DNA from: JAVBRU01 sp031547595
GTDB lineage: Bacteria; Bacillota; Clostridia; Christensenellales; Aristaeellaceae
Length of the DNA stretch: 31,777 nucleotides
Reading direction: 5' to 3'
Assembly: GCA_031547595.1 (NCBI GenBank)
Contig: JAVBRU010000035.1
Span: 1 to 31,777, forward strand
Positions 1 to 7,877 of this stretch are shown here, one piece after another (positions within the stretch are counted from its first letter, which is position 1; each line of letters opens with the position of its first letter). The translations under genes and the position numbers were made by a program. The notes beneath the pieces are model-generated. The model was not told where the DNA came from, did not search any database, and saw only the letters and a program-made list of their open reading frames with translations.

Positions 1-81
1 ATACCGCTTTTCCCTGTTATAATGCAAGTATTCCCCGACTTTTCTTGTGTTTCCAACGCCCGACCACTCCTACCCTTTGTC

Positions 82-141
82 TTGCCAGGGTAAACGCCAC
101 TCTGTCGCGTTTACCCTGGCAACGTTGCGTTTACTTTGGCA
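82..141. repeat. inverted repeat plus third degenerate copy upstream of methyltransferase
   Basis: Two 16-bp perfect arms (82-97 and 107-122) are separated by 9 nt. They are formed by TTGCCAGGGTAAACGC and its complement. A third, degenerate copy of the arm (GCGTTTACTTTGGCA) follows at 127-141 in the same direction as the right arm. The arms lie just upstream of the methyltransferase promoter, so they could be an operator. No T-tract follows, so a terminator is less likely. Confidence 0.6.
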
Positions 142-165
142 TCTCACCAAACTTTTTAAGTCAAA

Positions 166-194
166 TTGCTTTATCCGTTGGTTGCTGCTATAAC
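166..194 (+). promoter_or_regulatory. sigma-A promoter for methyltransferase
   Basis: A -35 TTGCTT (166-171) and a -10 TATAAC (189-194) are 17 bp apart, with the start codon at 233. The match is moderate and was read by eye. Confidence 0.5.
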
Positions 195-232
195 CTAAAA
201 GATTGCAGATGAAATATGGACGGAGGTACAAA

Positions 233-1105
233 ATGAACACGATCTGGTCCACGTATATTCAAAAAACAGGGACCTTATACCTGACCCGCTCTTTGCGGTT
301 TGCCGATCTGTTCAAGGATGTATACATAAACGCTTTCGATATTAATCACAAAAAGAGCATACTGGAGATAGGCTGCGGCCCCGGTGCATTAACGCAAGCG
401 CTGCACCGTTGGTATCCGGAGGCGGAGGTAACGGGTATCGACAGGGACAGTGAGTTTGTTGCGTTCGCATCAAAGCAGGCAGCAAACCTCAACTTTTTGG
501 AGGCAGATGCAACGGCCTTGCCCTTTGAAGCAGATTCGTTTGATGTCACGATATCCAACACCGTGCAGGAGCATATCGAGCCCTCCAAGTTCTTTGGCGA
601 GCAATACCGCGTGTTAAGGCCGGGCGGAGTATGCCTGGTGCTGTCGGCAAGGCGCGGAATCAACCAATCAGCATCATGTGTTCAGCAATTGACAGCACTC
701 GAAAAGGAAATTGATGACCGCGCCAATCAGTATTTCAATGAAGCAAATCAGAAATATAATGTATGCGCATATCCGCTATCAGAAGCAGAATTACCACTGA
801 CCATGGAGAAGTATGGTTTCAGAAACGTTTCGACCAGCTACCTGACCATCAATCTCACGCCGGATCATCCAGGGTATTCAAAAGACATGGCCTATGCAAT
901 GATCAATGCCAACCGGCAAGTGGCGCTGGACGGCATTGATTCCTTACCGCTTATCGCACCCGGCATTGCCACTGCGGCAGAAATCAAAGCACTCAAAAAG
1001 GCGCAGAACGATAAGTTCGATAAGCGCCTTGAATTATTCGACAAGGGCGAAAAGCAGTGGGATACCAACGTTGCGTTTACCATGGTGGTGCGCGGGACAA
1101 AATAG
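233..1105 (+). CDS. class I SAM-dependent methyltransferase
   Basis: A 290-residue protein with a Rossmann-type methyltransferase core. Motif I is LEIGCGPG at residues 44-51, an acidic residue ends the second strand (D70), and EADATALPF follows at about 90-98. The pattern FDVTISNTVQEHIEP (about 103-117) and RVLRPGG (126-132) are typical of the Methyltransf_11/UbiE-like group that modifies small molecules. The substrate is unknown. The ATG at 233 is preferred over an upstream in-frame TTG at 203 because GGAGG (222-226) sits 6 nt before it. The gene stands alone behind its own promoter and a repeat-rich leader, and converges on the amidase gene. The last 100 residues carry no motif I recognise. 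Confidence 0.8.
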   Translation: MNTIWSTYIQKTGTLYLTRSLRFADLFKDVYINAFDINHKKSILEIGCGPGALTQALHRWYPEAEVTGIDRDSEFVAFASKQAANLNFLEADATALPFEADSFDVTISNTVQEHIEPSKFFGEQYRVLRPGGVCLVLSARRGINQSASCVQQLTALEKEIDDRANQYFNEANQKYNVCAYPLSEAELPLTMEKYGFRNVSTSYLTINLTPDHPGYSKDMAYAMINANRQVALDGIDSLPLIAPGIATAAEIKALKKAQNDKFDKRLELFDKGEKQWDTNVAFTMVVRGTK

Positions 1106-1121
1106 CGTGGGGCTATTTTTG

Positions 1122-1835
1122 CTATTTTTCCTGCTGCAACAGGAAGTATTCCACAATCCCATCATGCACAGCCTGCGCCACCTGCGCTTGATAATCGGCG
1201 TTCAATAGCAGCTTTTCTTCCTCCGCATTCGAGATAAAGCCGCATTCCACCAACACAGACGGGATCGTCAGGGAGAGGATAAAATAGTCCCCTGCCATGG
1301 CGACCCGTTCTTTGCGCGGTATGAGGTGGGAAATCAGGCTGGCCTGCAGCGCACCGGCTAACAGGCGGCTGTTCTCCTGCCCGGCGCGGTAGAACACCTG
1401 CGGGCCAGATTCGGCGCGGGTGCGGTACTCGTTCATATGGATACTGACCAGCAGATCCGCACCGCCGTCCGTGGCGATGTTCATGCGCGCGGTCAGGTCT
1501 TTGCGTTTGTTGGCATCATATTGCATATCTTCGGTGCGGGTGCGAAGCACGGTCGCGCCGCTTTGCTCCAGAAGGTCGGCCAGCAAAGTGGCGATACGCA
1601 GGTTGAGCTCCTTCTCCCAGGTCTTGCTATCCCGCGCGCGTGCGCCGCCGTCTGCACCGCCATGGCCTGCATCCACGCAGATGACGTGCCCGGCCAGCAC
1701 CCCGCCTTCTATTTGTACAGGGCGCGCGGGCTTAGCGGGCTCCGGGCCCCGGGGCGCTATGGCCAGCGCTGCTACGCAGACTGCCAGACAGGTCACCAAC
1801 GCTGCCCAGGCGATGATTCGTTTGTTTTGACGCAT
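1122..1835 (-). CDS. cwlD: N-acetylmuramoyl-L-alanine amidase, CwlD-like
   Basis: A 237-residue Amidase_3 zinc hydrolase that cleaves the amide bond between N-acetylmuramic acid and L-alanine in peptidoglycan. Residues 7-27 form an N-terminal membrane anchor or signal. The catalytic domain starts with VDAGHGGADGG (54-64). Probable zinc ligands are H58, E75 and H133 (in SIHMNE), and the catalytic glutamate lies in VLVECGF (E197). Length and single-domain layout match CwlD, which makes muramic-delta-lactam in the spore cortex. Whether this organism sporulates cannot be judged here, so another cell-wall role remains possible. The start is ATG 1835 with GGAGG at 1844-1848. An upstream in-frame GTG would overlap that ribosome-binding site. 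Confidence 0.85.
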   Translation of the reverse strand: MRQNKRIIAWAALVTCLAVCVAALAIAPRGPEPAKPARPVQIEGGVLAGHVICVDAGHGGADGGARARDSKTWEKELNLRIATLLADLLEQSGATVLRTRTEDMQYDANKRKDLTARMNIATDGGADLLVSIHMNEYRTRAESGPQVFYRAGQENSRLLAGALQASLISHLIPRKERVAMAGDYFILSLTIPSVLVECGFISNAEEEKLLLNADYQAQVAQAVHDGIVEYFLLQQEK

Positions 1836-1945
1836 TTCCTGCACCTCCGCGCACTAGCTTATGATCAAGCGGGGGGTAATTATGCTGTCAAGTCAAAAAA
1901 GTATGAACTTTCGTGTTCGCACTTCCTCCACTGCCCGTGCACAGG

Positions 1946-2261
1946 TTATCCACCGCCGATTATGCGGGATATCTTGCAAGCTATTCGTGCCTATACAGCA
2001 TATACATCCGGCATTCGATGAAATTCGTTGCCGAACCAGCGCCAAATGTTGTATATGCAGTATAGCAGGCAAAAAATTATGCAGGTTTTCGATTTTTCAA
2101 TCTATCCACATTATCCACAGAGTTATCCACAACAAAAGCCTTGAAAACGCTGGATTTGCCGTTTTGATGGTGGATAACTTGCCCGAAAACTAAAAGTTAT
2201 CCACAATTTCGAGAAATTTTCAACATGGTTTATCCACCGTGCCTTCTGCAGGTTGTCCACA
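1946..2261. other. DnaA-box cluster, possible replication origin or DnaA-titration site
   Basis: This gene-free stretch (about 1849-2348) holds eight 9-mers equal to or one base from TTATCCACA. Perfect boxes are at 2111-2119, 2123-2131 and 2197-2205. One-mismatch boxes are at 1946-1954, 2102-2110, 2230-2238 and 2253-2261 on the plus strand and 2169-2177 on the minus strand. Seven fall within 160 bp. AT-rich tracts lie at 2070-2100 and 2190-2225, and just past the last box at 2261-2300. This density is a hallmark of bacterial origins and of DnaA-binding clusters. The usual neighbours dnaA and dnaN are not in the window, so origin status is not proven. Confidence 0.7.
1991..2065. repeat. 16-bp inverted repeat beside the DnaA boxes
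   Basis: CTATACAGCATATACA (1991-2006) and TGTATATGCAGTATAG (2050-2065) are inverted copies with one mismatch, 43 nt apart. They lie between the first isolated DnaA box and the dense cluster. They could be a protein-binding pair or a cruciform. No known operator was recognised. Confidence 0.6.
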
Positions 2262-2269
2262 AATAAAAA

Positions 2270-2330
2270 GACATAAAAATAACATCCGCTTTACACATTT
2301 GTAACATTTCTCGTGTAAAGCGGATGTTTT
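2270..2330 (-). terminator. rho-independent terminator of the HdeD-like gene
   Basis: A perfect 16-bp inverted repeat (2281-2296 and 2313-2328) has a 16-nt loop. Read on the minus strand, it lies about 20 nt past the stop of the HdeD-like gene and is followed by a T-rich run (TTATTTTTATG). Confidence 0.75.
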
Positions 2331-2348
2331 CCTGCATTTTCGCAAGAA

Positions 2349-2921
2349 TTACCGATTATTTTCCTTTAAGCGCTCTTTCAGCTTGGCCACGCGCTTGCCA
2401 ATGTACAACACAATCACCAGATTCATCACGCCCTCATACATCATGGCGCAGCCGATCATGATCACGGTAGCCATCAGCGAGGCAAAGGGATTGATGAACA
2501 GCAGCACGGCAAGCCCCAGCGTGAGCAGCGCCATGATCAGCAGCAGCCACCAATCGCGAAGGCCCAGTTTTTTATAGCCGAACGCGCGTTGAAACTCCAT
2601 CAGGCCGCTGACGCCCACCGCCATGCCGATCACATAGGGGATCAGCACCATCACAAGCTCGGCCTTCAGGATCAGAAACAGGCCGGCCGCCAGCGACAGC
2701 GCGCCCATAAAGATATCGCGCCGGTAGAACACGCTGCCATCGGGGTCGCCCGCAAAGGATGTGATCACGCCGTATACGCCGTATACCACCAGCAGACCGC
2801 CCAGCACATAGCAGAGCACATCCAGCGTCACCCCGGGGAACAACACCAGCAGCAGCCCCAGAATAATCGACAACACTGCGCTGCCAATCCAGCGCGTTTT
2901 CATTTCTTTCATCAGTTTCAC
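2349..2921 (-). CDS. HdeD/DUF308 family membrane protein
   Basis: A 190-residue integral membrane protein with about six hydrophobic segments in pairs, joined by short polar loops, and a basic C-terminal tail (GKRVAKLKERLKENNR). This duplicated layout matches DUF308/HdeD proteins, which in enterobacteria are linked to acid resistance; the function in Clostridia is unknown. A GTG start at 2921 is chosen because AAGGAGG (2930-2936) lies 8 nt upstream. A longer TTG start at 2939 would translate that ribosome-binding site. The gene is divergent from the TetR operon and shares a 139-bp intergenic region with it, so the TetR protein may also control it. Confidence 0.75.
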   Translation of the reverse strand: MKLMKEMKTRWIGSAVLSIILGLLLVLFPGVTLDVLCYVLGGLLVVYGVYGVITSFAGDPDGSVFYRRDIFMGALSLAAGLFLILKAELVMVLIPYVIGMAVGVSGLMEFQRAFGYKKLGLRDWWLLLIMALLTLGLAVLLFINPFASLMATVIMIGCAMMYEGVMNLVIVLYIGKRVAKLKERLKENNR

Positions 2922-2960
2922 TTTCGTATCCTCCTTCAATTGACATCCGTCTGCAAAAAA

Positions 2961-2989
2961 AGTATACTACTGCTGATATGTCTCCGCAA
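2961..2989 (-). promoter_or_regulatory. sigma-A promoter for the HdeD-like gene
   Basis: On the minus strand, -35 TTGCGG (2984-2989) and -10 TATACT (2961-2966) are 17 bp apart. The start codon is about 40 nt downstream. Confidence 0.55.
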
Positions 2990-3008
2990 GCATCCAAAAG
3001 TGCCGGAG

Positions 3009-3024
3009 TGTGCGTTAACGCACA
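3009..3024. promoter_or_regulatory. 16-bp palindrome, candidate TetR operator
   Basis: TGTGCGTTAACGCACA is a perfect palindrome in the divergent region between the HdeD-like gene and the TetR gene, 36 bp before the TetR start. Size and position fit autoregulation by the TetR protein. Confidence 0.55.
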
Positions 3025-3059
3025 GATTCCCCTTTTTGTCCTAGAAGAGGAGCACGTTT

Positions 3060-3647
3060 ATGCCAGAAAAAACCCATGTGGATTTGCGCGTGCAGCGCAC
3101 GTATAAGATGCTGTCGGAGGCCTTTGTGCAGCTCTTACATCAAAAACCATACGACAAGATCACTGTTCAGGAGATTTGCGATGTGGCAATGATTCGCCGC
3201 ACCACTTTTTATCAGCATTTTGAGGATAAGGCGGATTTTTTGCGCTGGTTTATGCGGGAAAAGCAAAAGGAGTTCATCGAAAAAGCGCCGCGGGGCACAG
3301 CACCGGAAAATTTGTCGCACTATTATGCGTACAGCGTGCGCCACATCCTGCATTATATAGAAGAAAACCGGGACCTTGTGAGCCTGTTTATGGAGCAGGA
3401 TATGCAGCAGTCCGCCGTGCTGGATGGTTTTGCGCGCCTGTTTGTGCAGGATATCACTGTGCATTTGCATAACCATCCCCTGGCAGGGAATACATTGCCC
3501 CCTTCTTTTGTGGCAGAGTTCTACATTGGGGCACTGATGGCGGCCATCAAGTGGTGGATTACCCAGGGCAAAGAGCACAGCGCGGACGAGTTGGAACGGT
3601 TTGTGACCGCGATGGTGGACGAGTATCCCTCCGGGAATGCGCGATGA
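3060..3647 (+). CDS. TetR/AcrR family transcriptional regulator
   Basis: A 195-residue regulator with an N-terminal TetR DNA-binding domain at about residues 12-58. The recognition region reads KITVQEICDVAMIRRTTFY, followed by QHFEDKADFLRWF, the classic TetR pattern. The C-terminal ligand-binding domain (about 70-190) has no assigned ligand. AGAGGAG lies upstream of ATG 3060. The stop overlaps the bioY start as ATGA (3644-3647), so the two genes are translationally coupled. The candidate targets are this operon and the divergent HdeD-like gene, through the palindrome at 3009-3024. TetR/AcrR repressors usually release DNA on binding a small molecule. Confidence 0.85.
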   Translation: MPEKTHVDLRVQRTYKMLSEAFVQLLHQKPYDKITVQEICDVAMIRRTTFYQHFEDKADFLRWFMREKQKEFIEKAPRGTAPENLSHYYAYSVRHILHYIEENRDLVSLFMEQDMQQSAVLDGFARLFVQDITVHLHNHPLAGNTLPPSFVAEFYIGALMAAIKWWITQGKEHSADELERFVTAMVDEYPSGNAR

Positions 3648-4180
3648 CAAGGCGTAACACACTCGCATCGGTGTACTGCGCACTGTTTGCCGCACTGATA
3701 GGCATCTGCTCGCAAATACTGATTCCGCTGCCAAGCGGTGTGCCCATCAACCTGGCTCTGTTGGCAGTGGTGCTGTGCGGTGCGCTGCTGCCGCTGCGGT
3801 ATGCGCTATTTTCCGTGCTCAGCTATATCCTGCTGGGAATGGTGGGTGTGCCGGTGTTCACGGGGCTGGCAGGCGGCGTGGGCGTGCTGTTTGGCCGTAC
3901 GGGCGGTTATATACTGGGCTATGTCCCCTGCGCGCTGATCACGAACCTTTGGTGCAAAAAGCTGAGGCGCACGGTGTGGCTGCGCGCTGCGGGCATGAGC
4001 CTTGGCATCCTGGCGTGCTATGGGCTGGGCACCGGCTGGTTTATGCAATTGACGGGCATGGGGCTGGGCGCCAGCCTGGCAGCCTGCGTGCTGCCCTTTG
4101 TGGCGGGCGATGTGCTGAAAGTAGCGCTGGCGGCAGTATTGACGCCGCGTTTACAAAAGGCACTCAAATTGACTTGGTAA
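3644..4180 (+). CDS. bioY: BioY family biotin transporter S component
   Basis: A 178-residue membrane protein with five to six hydrophobic segments. The BioY signature is present: GVPVFTGLAGGVGVLFG (68-84) continuing into RTGGYILGY (85-93), and PFVAGDVLKVALA (151-163). BioY is the substrate-binding (S) subunit of energy-coupling-factor biotin transporters and works with shared EcfA/EcfT units, which are not in this window. The start is the ATG overlapping the TetR stop. Being controlled by a TetR protein and followed by a sugar kinase is unusual for bioY, and no BirA-type operator was noticed. A related vitamin or precursor is possible as substrate. Confidence 0.85.
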   Translation: MTRRNTLASVYCALFAALIGICSQILIPLPSGVPINLALLAVVLCGALLPLRYALFSVLSYILLGMVGVPVFTGLAGGVGVLFGRTGGYILGYVPCALITNLWCKKLRRTVWLRAAGMSLGILACYGLGTGWFMQLTGMGLGASLAACVLPFVAGDVLKVALAAVLTPRLQKALKLTW

Positions 4181-4194
4181 AAAGGGGTGTTCGG

Positions 4195-5124
4195 ATGATC
4201 GTTTGCCTATCCCTCAGCCCTTGTCTGGACAAAACGGTGGCTTGCGCGGGCTTTGACCCTGCCGCCACCAACCGGGTGCGCCCCGTGCGGTTGGACCTTG
4301 GCGGCAAGGCCGTCAATGTGGCGACCGCGCTGCACCAGCTGGGTGCGCAGGCGCTGCTTGTGGGCGTGGACTTTGCGGACAGCCCGCAAAGCGCATTGTT
4401 GACAGAGCGCGATGTGCCCCATCAGCTGATCCAGGAAGCAGGCGCACTGCGCACCAACCTCAAAATATTTGACGAGAAAAACCGGCGCGTGATCGAGGTC
4501 AACGAGGCCAGCCCCGCGCTGTCGTCCAAGACGCTGACGGCGCTTCGCGCGGCCGCTTTGCAGGCAGTTGTGCAGGAGGATCTGCTGGTGCTCTCGGGTA
4601 GCCTGCCCGCAGGCGTATCGCCCACCTTTTATCGTGACTTGTGCCGGGATGCCAGGCGCCGGGGTGCGCAGGTGTTTGTGGACTGTGACGGCGCACCGCT
4701 GTTGGAGGCGCTTTCTGCCGCGCCCACGCTGATCAAACCCAACGTGCAGGAGTTTTGCGCGGCGTTTCGCTGCACCGTCACCGACCCAAAGAGCGCGGCC
4801 GAGGCTTGCCGGGAGGTGCTTTCGCGCTTTCCTGTGCAGGCCATCTGCCTGTCGATGGGCGAAAGGGGTGCGCTGCTGGTCAGCCGTGAGGCCGCTTATG
4901 CCTGCGCTGCGCCTGCGGTGCCGGTGCGCGGATTGCAGGGCGCGGGGGATTCCATGCTGGCAGGGCTGTGCCTCGCCGCATCAATGGGTCTGCCCTTTGC
5001 CGAAATGCTGATGTATGGCACCGCTGCCGCCGGCGCGTCCGTGCTGCGCGATGGCACGCAGCTTTGCACATTGCCGGATTTTGATAGGCTGCTGGCGCAG
5101 ACCGTGTGCTATCAAATCAATTGA
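4195..5124 (+). CDS. PfkB family sugar kinase, 1-phosphofructokinase-like
   Basis: A 309-residue PfkB/ribokinase-fold kinase. The N-terminus (CLSLSPCLDKTV) and GGKAVNVA (36-43) match the 1-phosphofructokinase/tagatose-6-phosphate kinase branch. The C-terminal anion hole and catalytic base are in GAGDSM (from 249). Family members phosphorylate fructose 1-phosphate or tagatose 6-phosphate with ATP. No fructose PTS gene is adjacent, so the substrate is open. The ATG at 4195 is preceded by AAGGGGTG and lies 14 nt after the bioY stop, so it probably belongs to the same operon. Confidence 0.8.
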   Translation: MIVCLSLSPCLDKTVACAGFDPAATNRVRPVRLDLGGKAVNVATALHQLGAQALLVGVDFADSPQSALLTERDVPHQLIQEAGALRTNLKIFDEKNRRVIEVNEASPALSSKTLTALRAAALQAVVQEDLLVLSGSLPAGVSPTFYRDLCRDARRRGAQVFVDCDGAPLLEALSAAPTLIKPNVQEFCAAFRCTVTDPKSAAEACREVLSRFPVQAICLSMGERGALLVSREAAYACAAPAVPVRGLQGAGDSMLAGLCLAASMGLPFAEMLMYGTAAAGASVLRDGTQLCTLPDFDRLLAQTVCYQIN

Positions 5125-5176
5125 CGAACAGCGTTTTGCGTGAAGCGCGGCCAGCGCTCCCTTATGTCTCTTTTCA

Positions 5177-5206
5177 TTTACATTCTTGCCATCTCTGTGG
5201 TATAAT
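5177..5206 (+). promoter_or_regulatory. sigma-A promoter for the topoisomerase gene
   Basis: -35 TTTACA (5177-5182) and a perfect -10 TATAAT (5201-5206) are 18 bp apart. The ribosome-binding site GAGGTG (5243-5248) and ATG 5254 follow. Confidence 0.75.
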
Positions 5207-5253
5207 ATATTGTTGGGGGTACAGCCCTTAAAGTAAACGATCGAGGTGCTTTC

Positions 5254-7224
5254 ATGTCCGAAAACTACAACGCGGGCAGTATCAAAGTGTTAGAGGGCCT
5301 GGACGCAGTGCGTATGCGTCCGGGCATGTATATTGGCTCCACCGGTGCGCGCGGGCTGCATCACCTTTTATGGGAGATTGTAGACAACGCCATTGACGAG
5401 GCCATGGGCGGCTTTGCCAGCGAGGTATGCGTCACGCTGCACAAGGATCAGTCCGTCAGCGTGTGGGACAATGGGCGCGGCCTGCCGGTAGATCAGCACC
5501 CTACGCTGGGCATTTCGGGCGCGGAAGTCATCTACACCCGGCTGCACGCGGGCGGCAAATTTGGCAACGATAATTACGCCTACTCCGGCGGCCTGCACGG
5601 CGTGGGCGCGTCTGTTGTGAACGCGCTGTCCAAGTGGATGACGGTGGATACCTTCCGCGATTGGGCGCACTATGCCATCCGGTTTGAAAGCGTGATGGAC
5701 GCCAAGCAAAAGAAGGTGATAGCGGGGCACACGGTGCAGCCGCTGACCAAGCTGGGCAACACCCGCAAGCGCGGCACATTGGTGCGTTTTTTGCCGGACC
5801 CGGATGTGTTTGAGGAAACGTCTTATAACAATGACACCGTGCGCCGCCGCCTGCGCGAGCTGGCATACCTGAACAAGGGCTTGCGCATCGTGCTGGAGGA
5901 TGAGCGCGTCAAGGATCAAGAGCATGCCAAGCACGAGTTTTGCTATGCCGGCGGCATTGTGGATTATGTGCAGTACCTTAACAAAGACAAATCCGCCTTG
6001 CATGACGAGCCGATCTATTTTGAAGGCAAAAAGGACGACACGTTGTGCGCGGTGGCCATTCAATACACTGACGGCTTCACAGAATCGGTATTTTCGTACG
6101 TCAACAACATCCCCACCGGCGAGGGCGGCACCCACGAAGTGGGCTTCCGCGCGGCGCTGACCAAGGTGATGAACGACTATGCCCGCAAGGTGGGCATGCT
6201 GAAGGAAAAGGACAACAACCTGGCGGGCGAGGACTTCCGCGAGGGCATCACGGTGGTGCTGACCACGATGGTCAAAAACCCGCAGTTTGAAGGCCAGACC
6301 AAAGGGCGCCTTGGCAATACCGAGGTGCGCCCTGCCGTGGAAAGCATCGTGACGCAAAAGCTGACCGAGTTTCTGGAGGATTTGAAACATCAGGACTTGG
6401 CGCAAAAAATCGTAGACAAGGCCATCAAATCTGCCAAGGTGCGCGAGGCCACGCGCAAGGCGAGGGACGTGGCCAGGGCCAAGAACCAGCTGGAAGCCGC
6501 GCCGTTGGTGGGCAAACTAAGCTCTTGCACAGGGCGCAAGGCTGCGGAGAACGAGCTGTTTATCGTAGAAGGCGACTCTGCCGGCGGCAGCGCCAAGCAG
6601 GGGCGCGACCGCCGCTTCCAGGCGATTCTGCCCCTTCGCGGCAAGCCCCTCAATGCCGAGAAAAAGCGCTTGGATCAGGTGCTGGCCAACGAGGAATTCC
6701 GCTCCATCATCACGGCGCTGGGCACCGGCATTGACGAGGATTTTGAGCTGTCCCCCCTCAAATACCACAAGGTGATCATCCTGTCCGACGCCGATCAGGA
6801 CGGCGCGCATATCCGCGCCATTTTGCTCACATTCTTCTACCGCTATATGCGCGATCTGGTCACCGCCGGGCATGTGTACATCGGCATGCCGCCCCTGTAC
6901 GCCGTCAAGCGCGGCAGCAGCACCCAGTATGCTTATGACGATAAAGAGCTCAAGAAGCTGACCTCCGGTATCAAGGGCTACACCATCCAGCGCTACAAGG
7001 GCCTTGGCGAAATGAACCCTGAGCAGCTGTGGGAAACCACTATGAACCCCGAGCACCGCAAGCTGATGCAGGTGACCATCGAGGACGCTGCCCAGGCGGA
7101 TAGTATCATCACTATTTTGATGGGCGATAAGGTGGAGCCGCGCCGCGATTATATCAGCGAGCACGCGGATTTCAACAAACAGGACAACTTCGATGCTTCC
7201 CATTTAGCAGCCCGCGAAGCCTAA
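5254..7224 (+). CDS. parE: type IIA topoisomerase ATPase subunit (GyrB/ParE)
   Basis: A 656-residue subunit B of DNA gyrase or topoisomerase IV, which uses ATP to drive strand passage. In order: a GHKL ATPase domain with EIVDNAIDEA (41-50) and GGLHGVGASVVNA, a transducer domain, then a TOPRIM domain with EGDSAGGSAKQGRDR from 439 and the metal-binding DADQDGAH from 512, ending with YKGLGEMNPEQLW. Full length and intact. I lean to ParE because of HHLLWEIVDNAIDEA, the SDADQDGAHIRAILLTFF stretch and a C-terminus that does not end in the usual gyrase VKNLDI. No parC or gyrA is adjacent, so GyrB cannot be excluded. Confidence 0.9.
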   Translation: MSENYNAGSIKVLEGLDAVRMRPGMYIGSTGARGLHHLLWEIVDNAIDEAMGGFASEVCVTLHKDQSVSVWDNGRGLPVDQHPTLGISGAEVIYTRLHAGGKFGNDNYAYSGGLHGVGASVVNALSKWMTVDTFRDWAHYAIRFESVMDAKQKKVIAGHTVQPLTKLGNTRKRGTLVRFLPDPDVFEETSYNNDTVRRRLRELAYLNKGLRIVLEDERVKDQEHAKHEFCYAGGIVDYVQYLNKDKSALHDEPIYFEGKKDDTLCAVAIQYTDGFTESVFSYVNNIPTGEGGTHEVGFRAALTKVMNDYARKVGMLKEKDNNLAGEDFREGITVVLTTMVKNPQFEGQTKGRLGNTEVRPAVESIVTQKLTEFLEDLKHQDLAQKIVDKAIKSAKVREATRKARDVARAKNQLEAAPLVGKLSSCTGRKAAENELFIVEGDSAGGSAKQGRDRRFQAILPLRGKPLNAEKKRLDQVLANEEFRSIITALGTGIDEDFELSPLKYHKVIILSDADQDGAHIRAILLTFFYRYMRDLVTAGHVYIGMPPLYAVKRGSSTQYAYDDKELKKLTSGIKGYTIQRYKGLGEMNPEQLWETTMNPEHRKLMQVTIEDAAQADSIITILMGDKVEPRRDYISEHADFNKQDNFDASHLAAREA

Positions 7225-7427
7225 TCTGTGGCTTCTCGCTTGATCTTTTTTCGCCCGACGGCGTCGTCTTCCAGTCAACGCAGCTGCTGGCTACGCCACC
7301 TTCCGGCTCCTTGCCGGACAAAAAAACTCTGCGCGATAATTCCACATTCTAGGCTTCGCAGGCTACTGGTGCAAAACGTAAAAAAGTGCTATACTATTGA
7401 TAACTTTTCAAAAGGAGCGAAAGAATT

Positions 7428-7862
7428 ATGTTGAAGGGTATTTCTCCCCTGCTTTCCCCGGAATTGCTTCATGTGCTGGCCGAAATGGGGCACGGCGATG
7501 AACTGGTGATTGGCGATGCCAACTTCCCCGCGTCCACGATGGGCAAGCGCTGCATCCGCTGCGACGGCCATAAGGGCCCCGACATTCTAGATGCCATCCT
7601 GCAGCTTTTGCCGCTGGATAGCTTTGTGGAAGCGCCGGTGACGCTGATGGAGGTCGTGCCCGGCACAAGCTATGTGGGTCAGCCGCCCATCTGGGACGAA
7701 TACAAAGCACTCGTGGAAAAGCACGAGCCCGGTACCAAGATCGAATTCGAAGAGCGCTTTGCTTTCTATGAGCGCAGCAAAAAGGCCTTCGCTACCATCC
7801 AGACCGGCGAAACCGCGCTGTATGCCTGCGTGATTCTCAAAAAAGGCGTCATCGGCAAATAA
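7428..7862 (+). CDS. fucU: RbsD/FucU family sugar mutarotase
   Basis: A 144-residue protein of the RbsD/FucU fold, which interconverts alpha and beta anomers of free sugars such as L-fucose or ribose. The N-terminus LKGISPLLSPELLHVLAEMG, then HGDELVIGDANFPA (22-35), is a strong FucU match. H22 and D30 sit where the catalytic residues are expected. The C-terminal YACVILKKGVIGK supplies the usual aromatic and lysine positions. AAGGAG lies before ATG 7428, and a TATACT -10 (7390-7395) with a weak -35 may be its promoter. The secreted-protein gene follows 15 nt downstream. No fucose or ribose catabolic genes are nearby. Confidence 0.85.
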   Translation: MLKGISPLLSPELLHVLAEMGHGDELVIGDANFPASTMGKRCIRCDGHKGPDILDAILQLLPLDSFVEAPVTLMEVVPGTSYVGQPPIWDEYKALVEKHEPGTKIEFEERFAFYERSKKAFATIQTGETALYACVILKKGVIGK

Positions 7863-7877
7863 AAGGAGGGTTTTCTC

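Noticed and set aside
1861..2193. 110-codon plus-strand open frame across the DnaA-box region
   Set aside because: No ribosome-binding site, no recognisable product, and its codons are made of repeated DnaA boxes.
3775..4194. 5' extension of the sugar kinase frame
   Set aside because: It overlaps bioY in another frame. The PfkB domain starts exactly at ATG 4195, which has its own ribosome-binding site.
7228..7434. 68-codon frame between the topoisomerase and mutarotase genes
   Set aside because: Runs through hairpin-rich intergenic DNA and the mutarotase promoter and ribosome-binding site.
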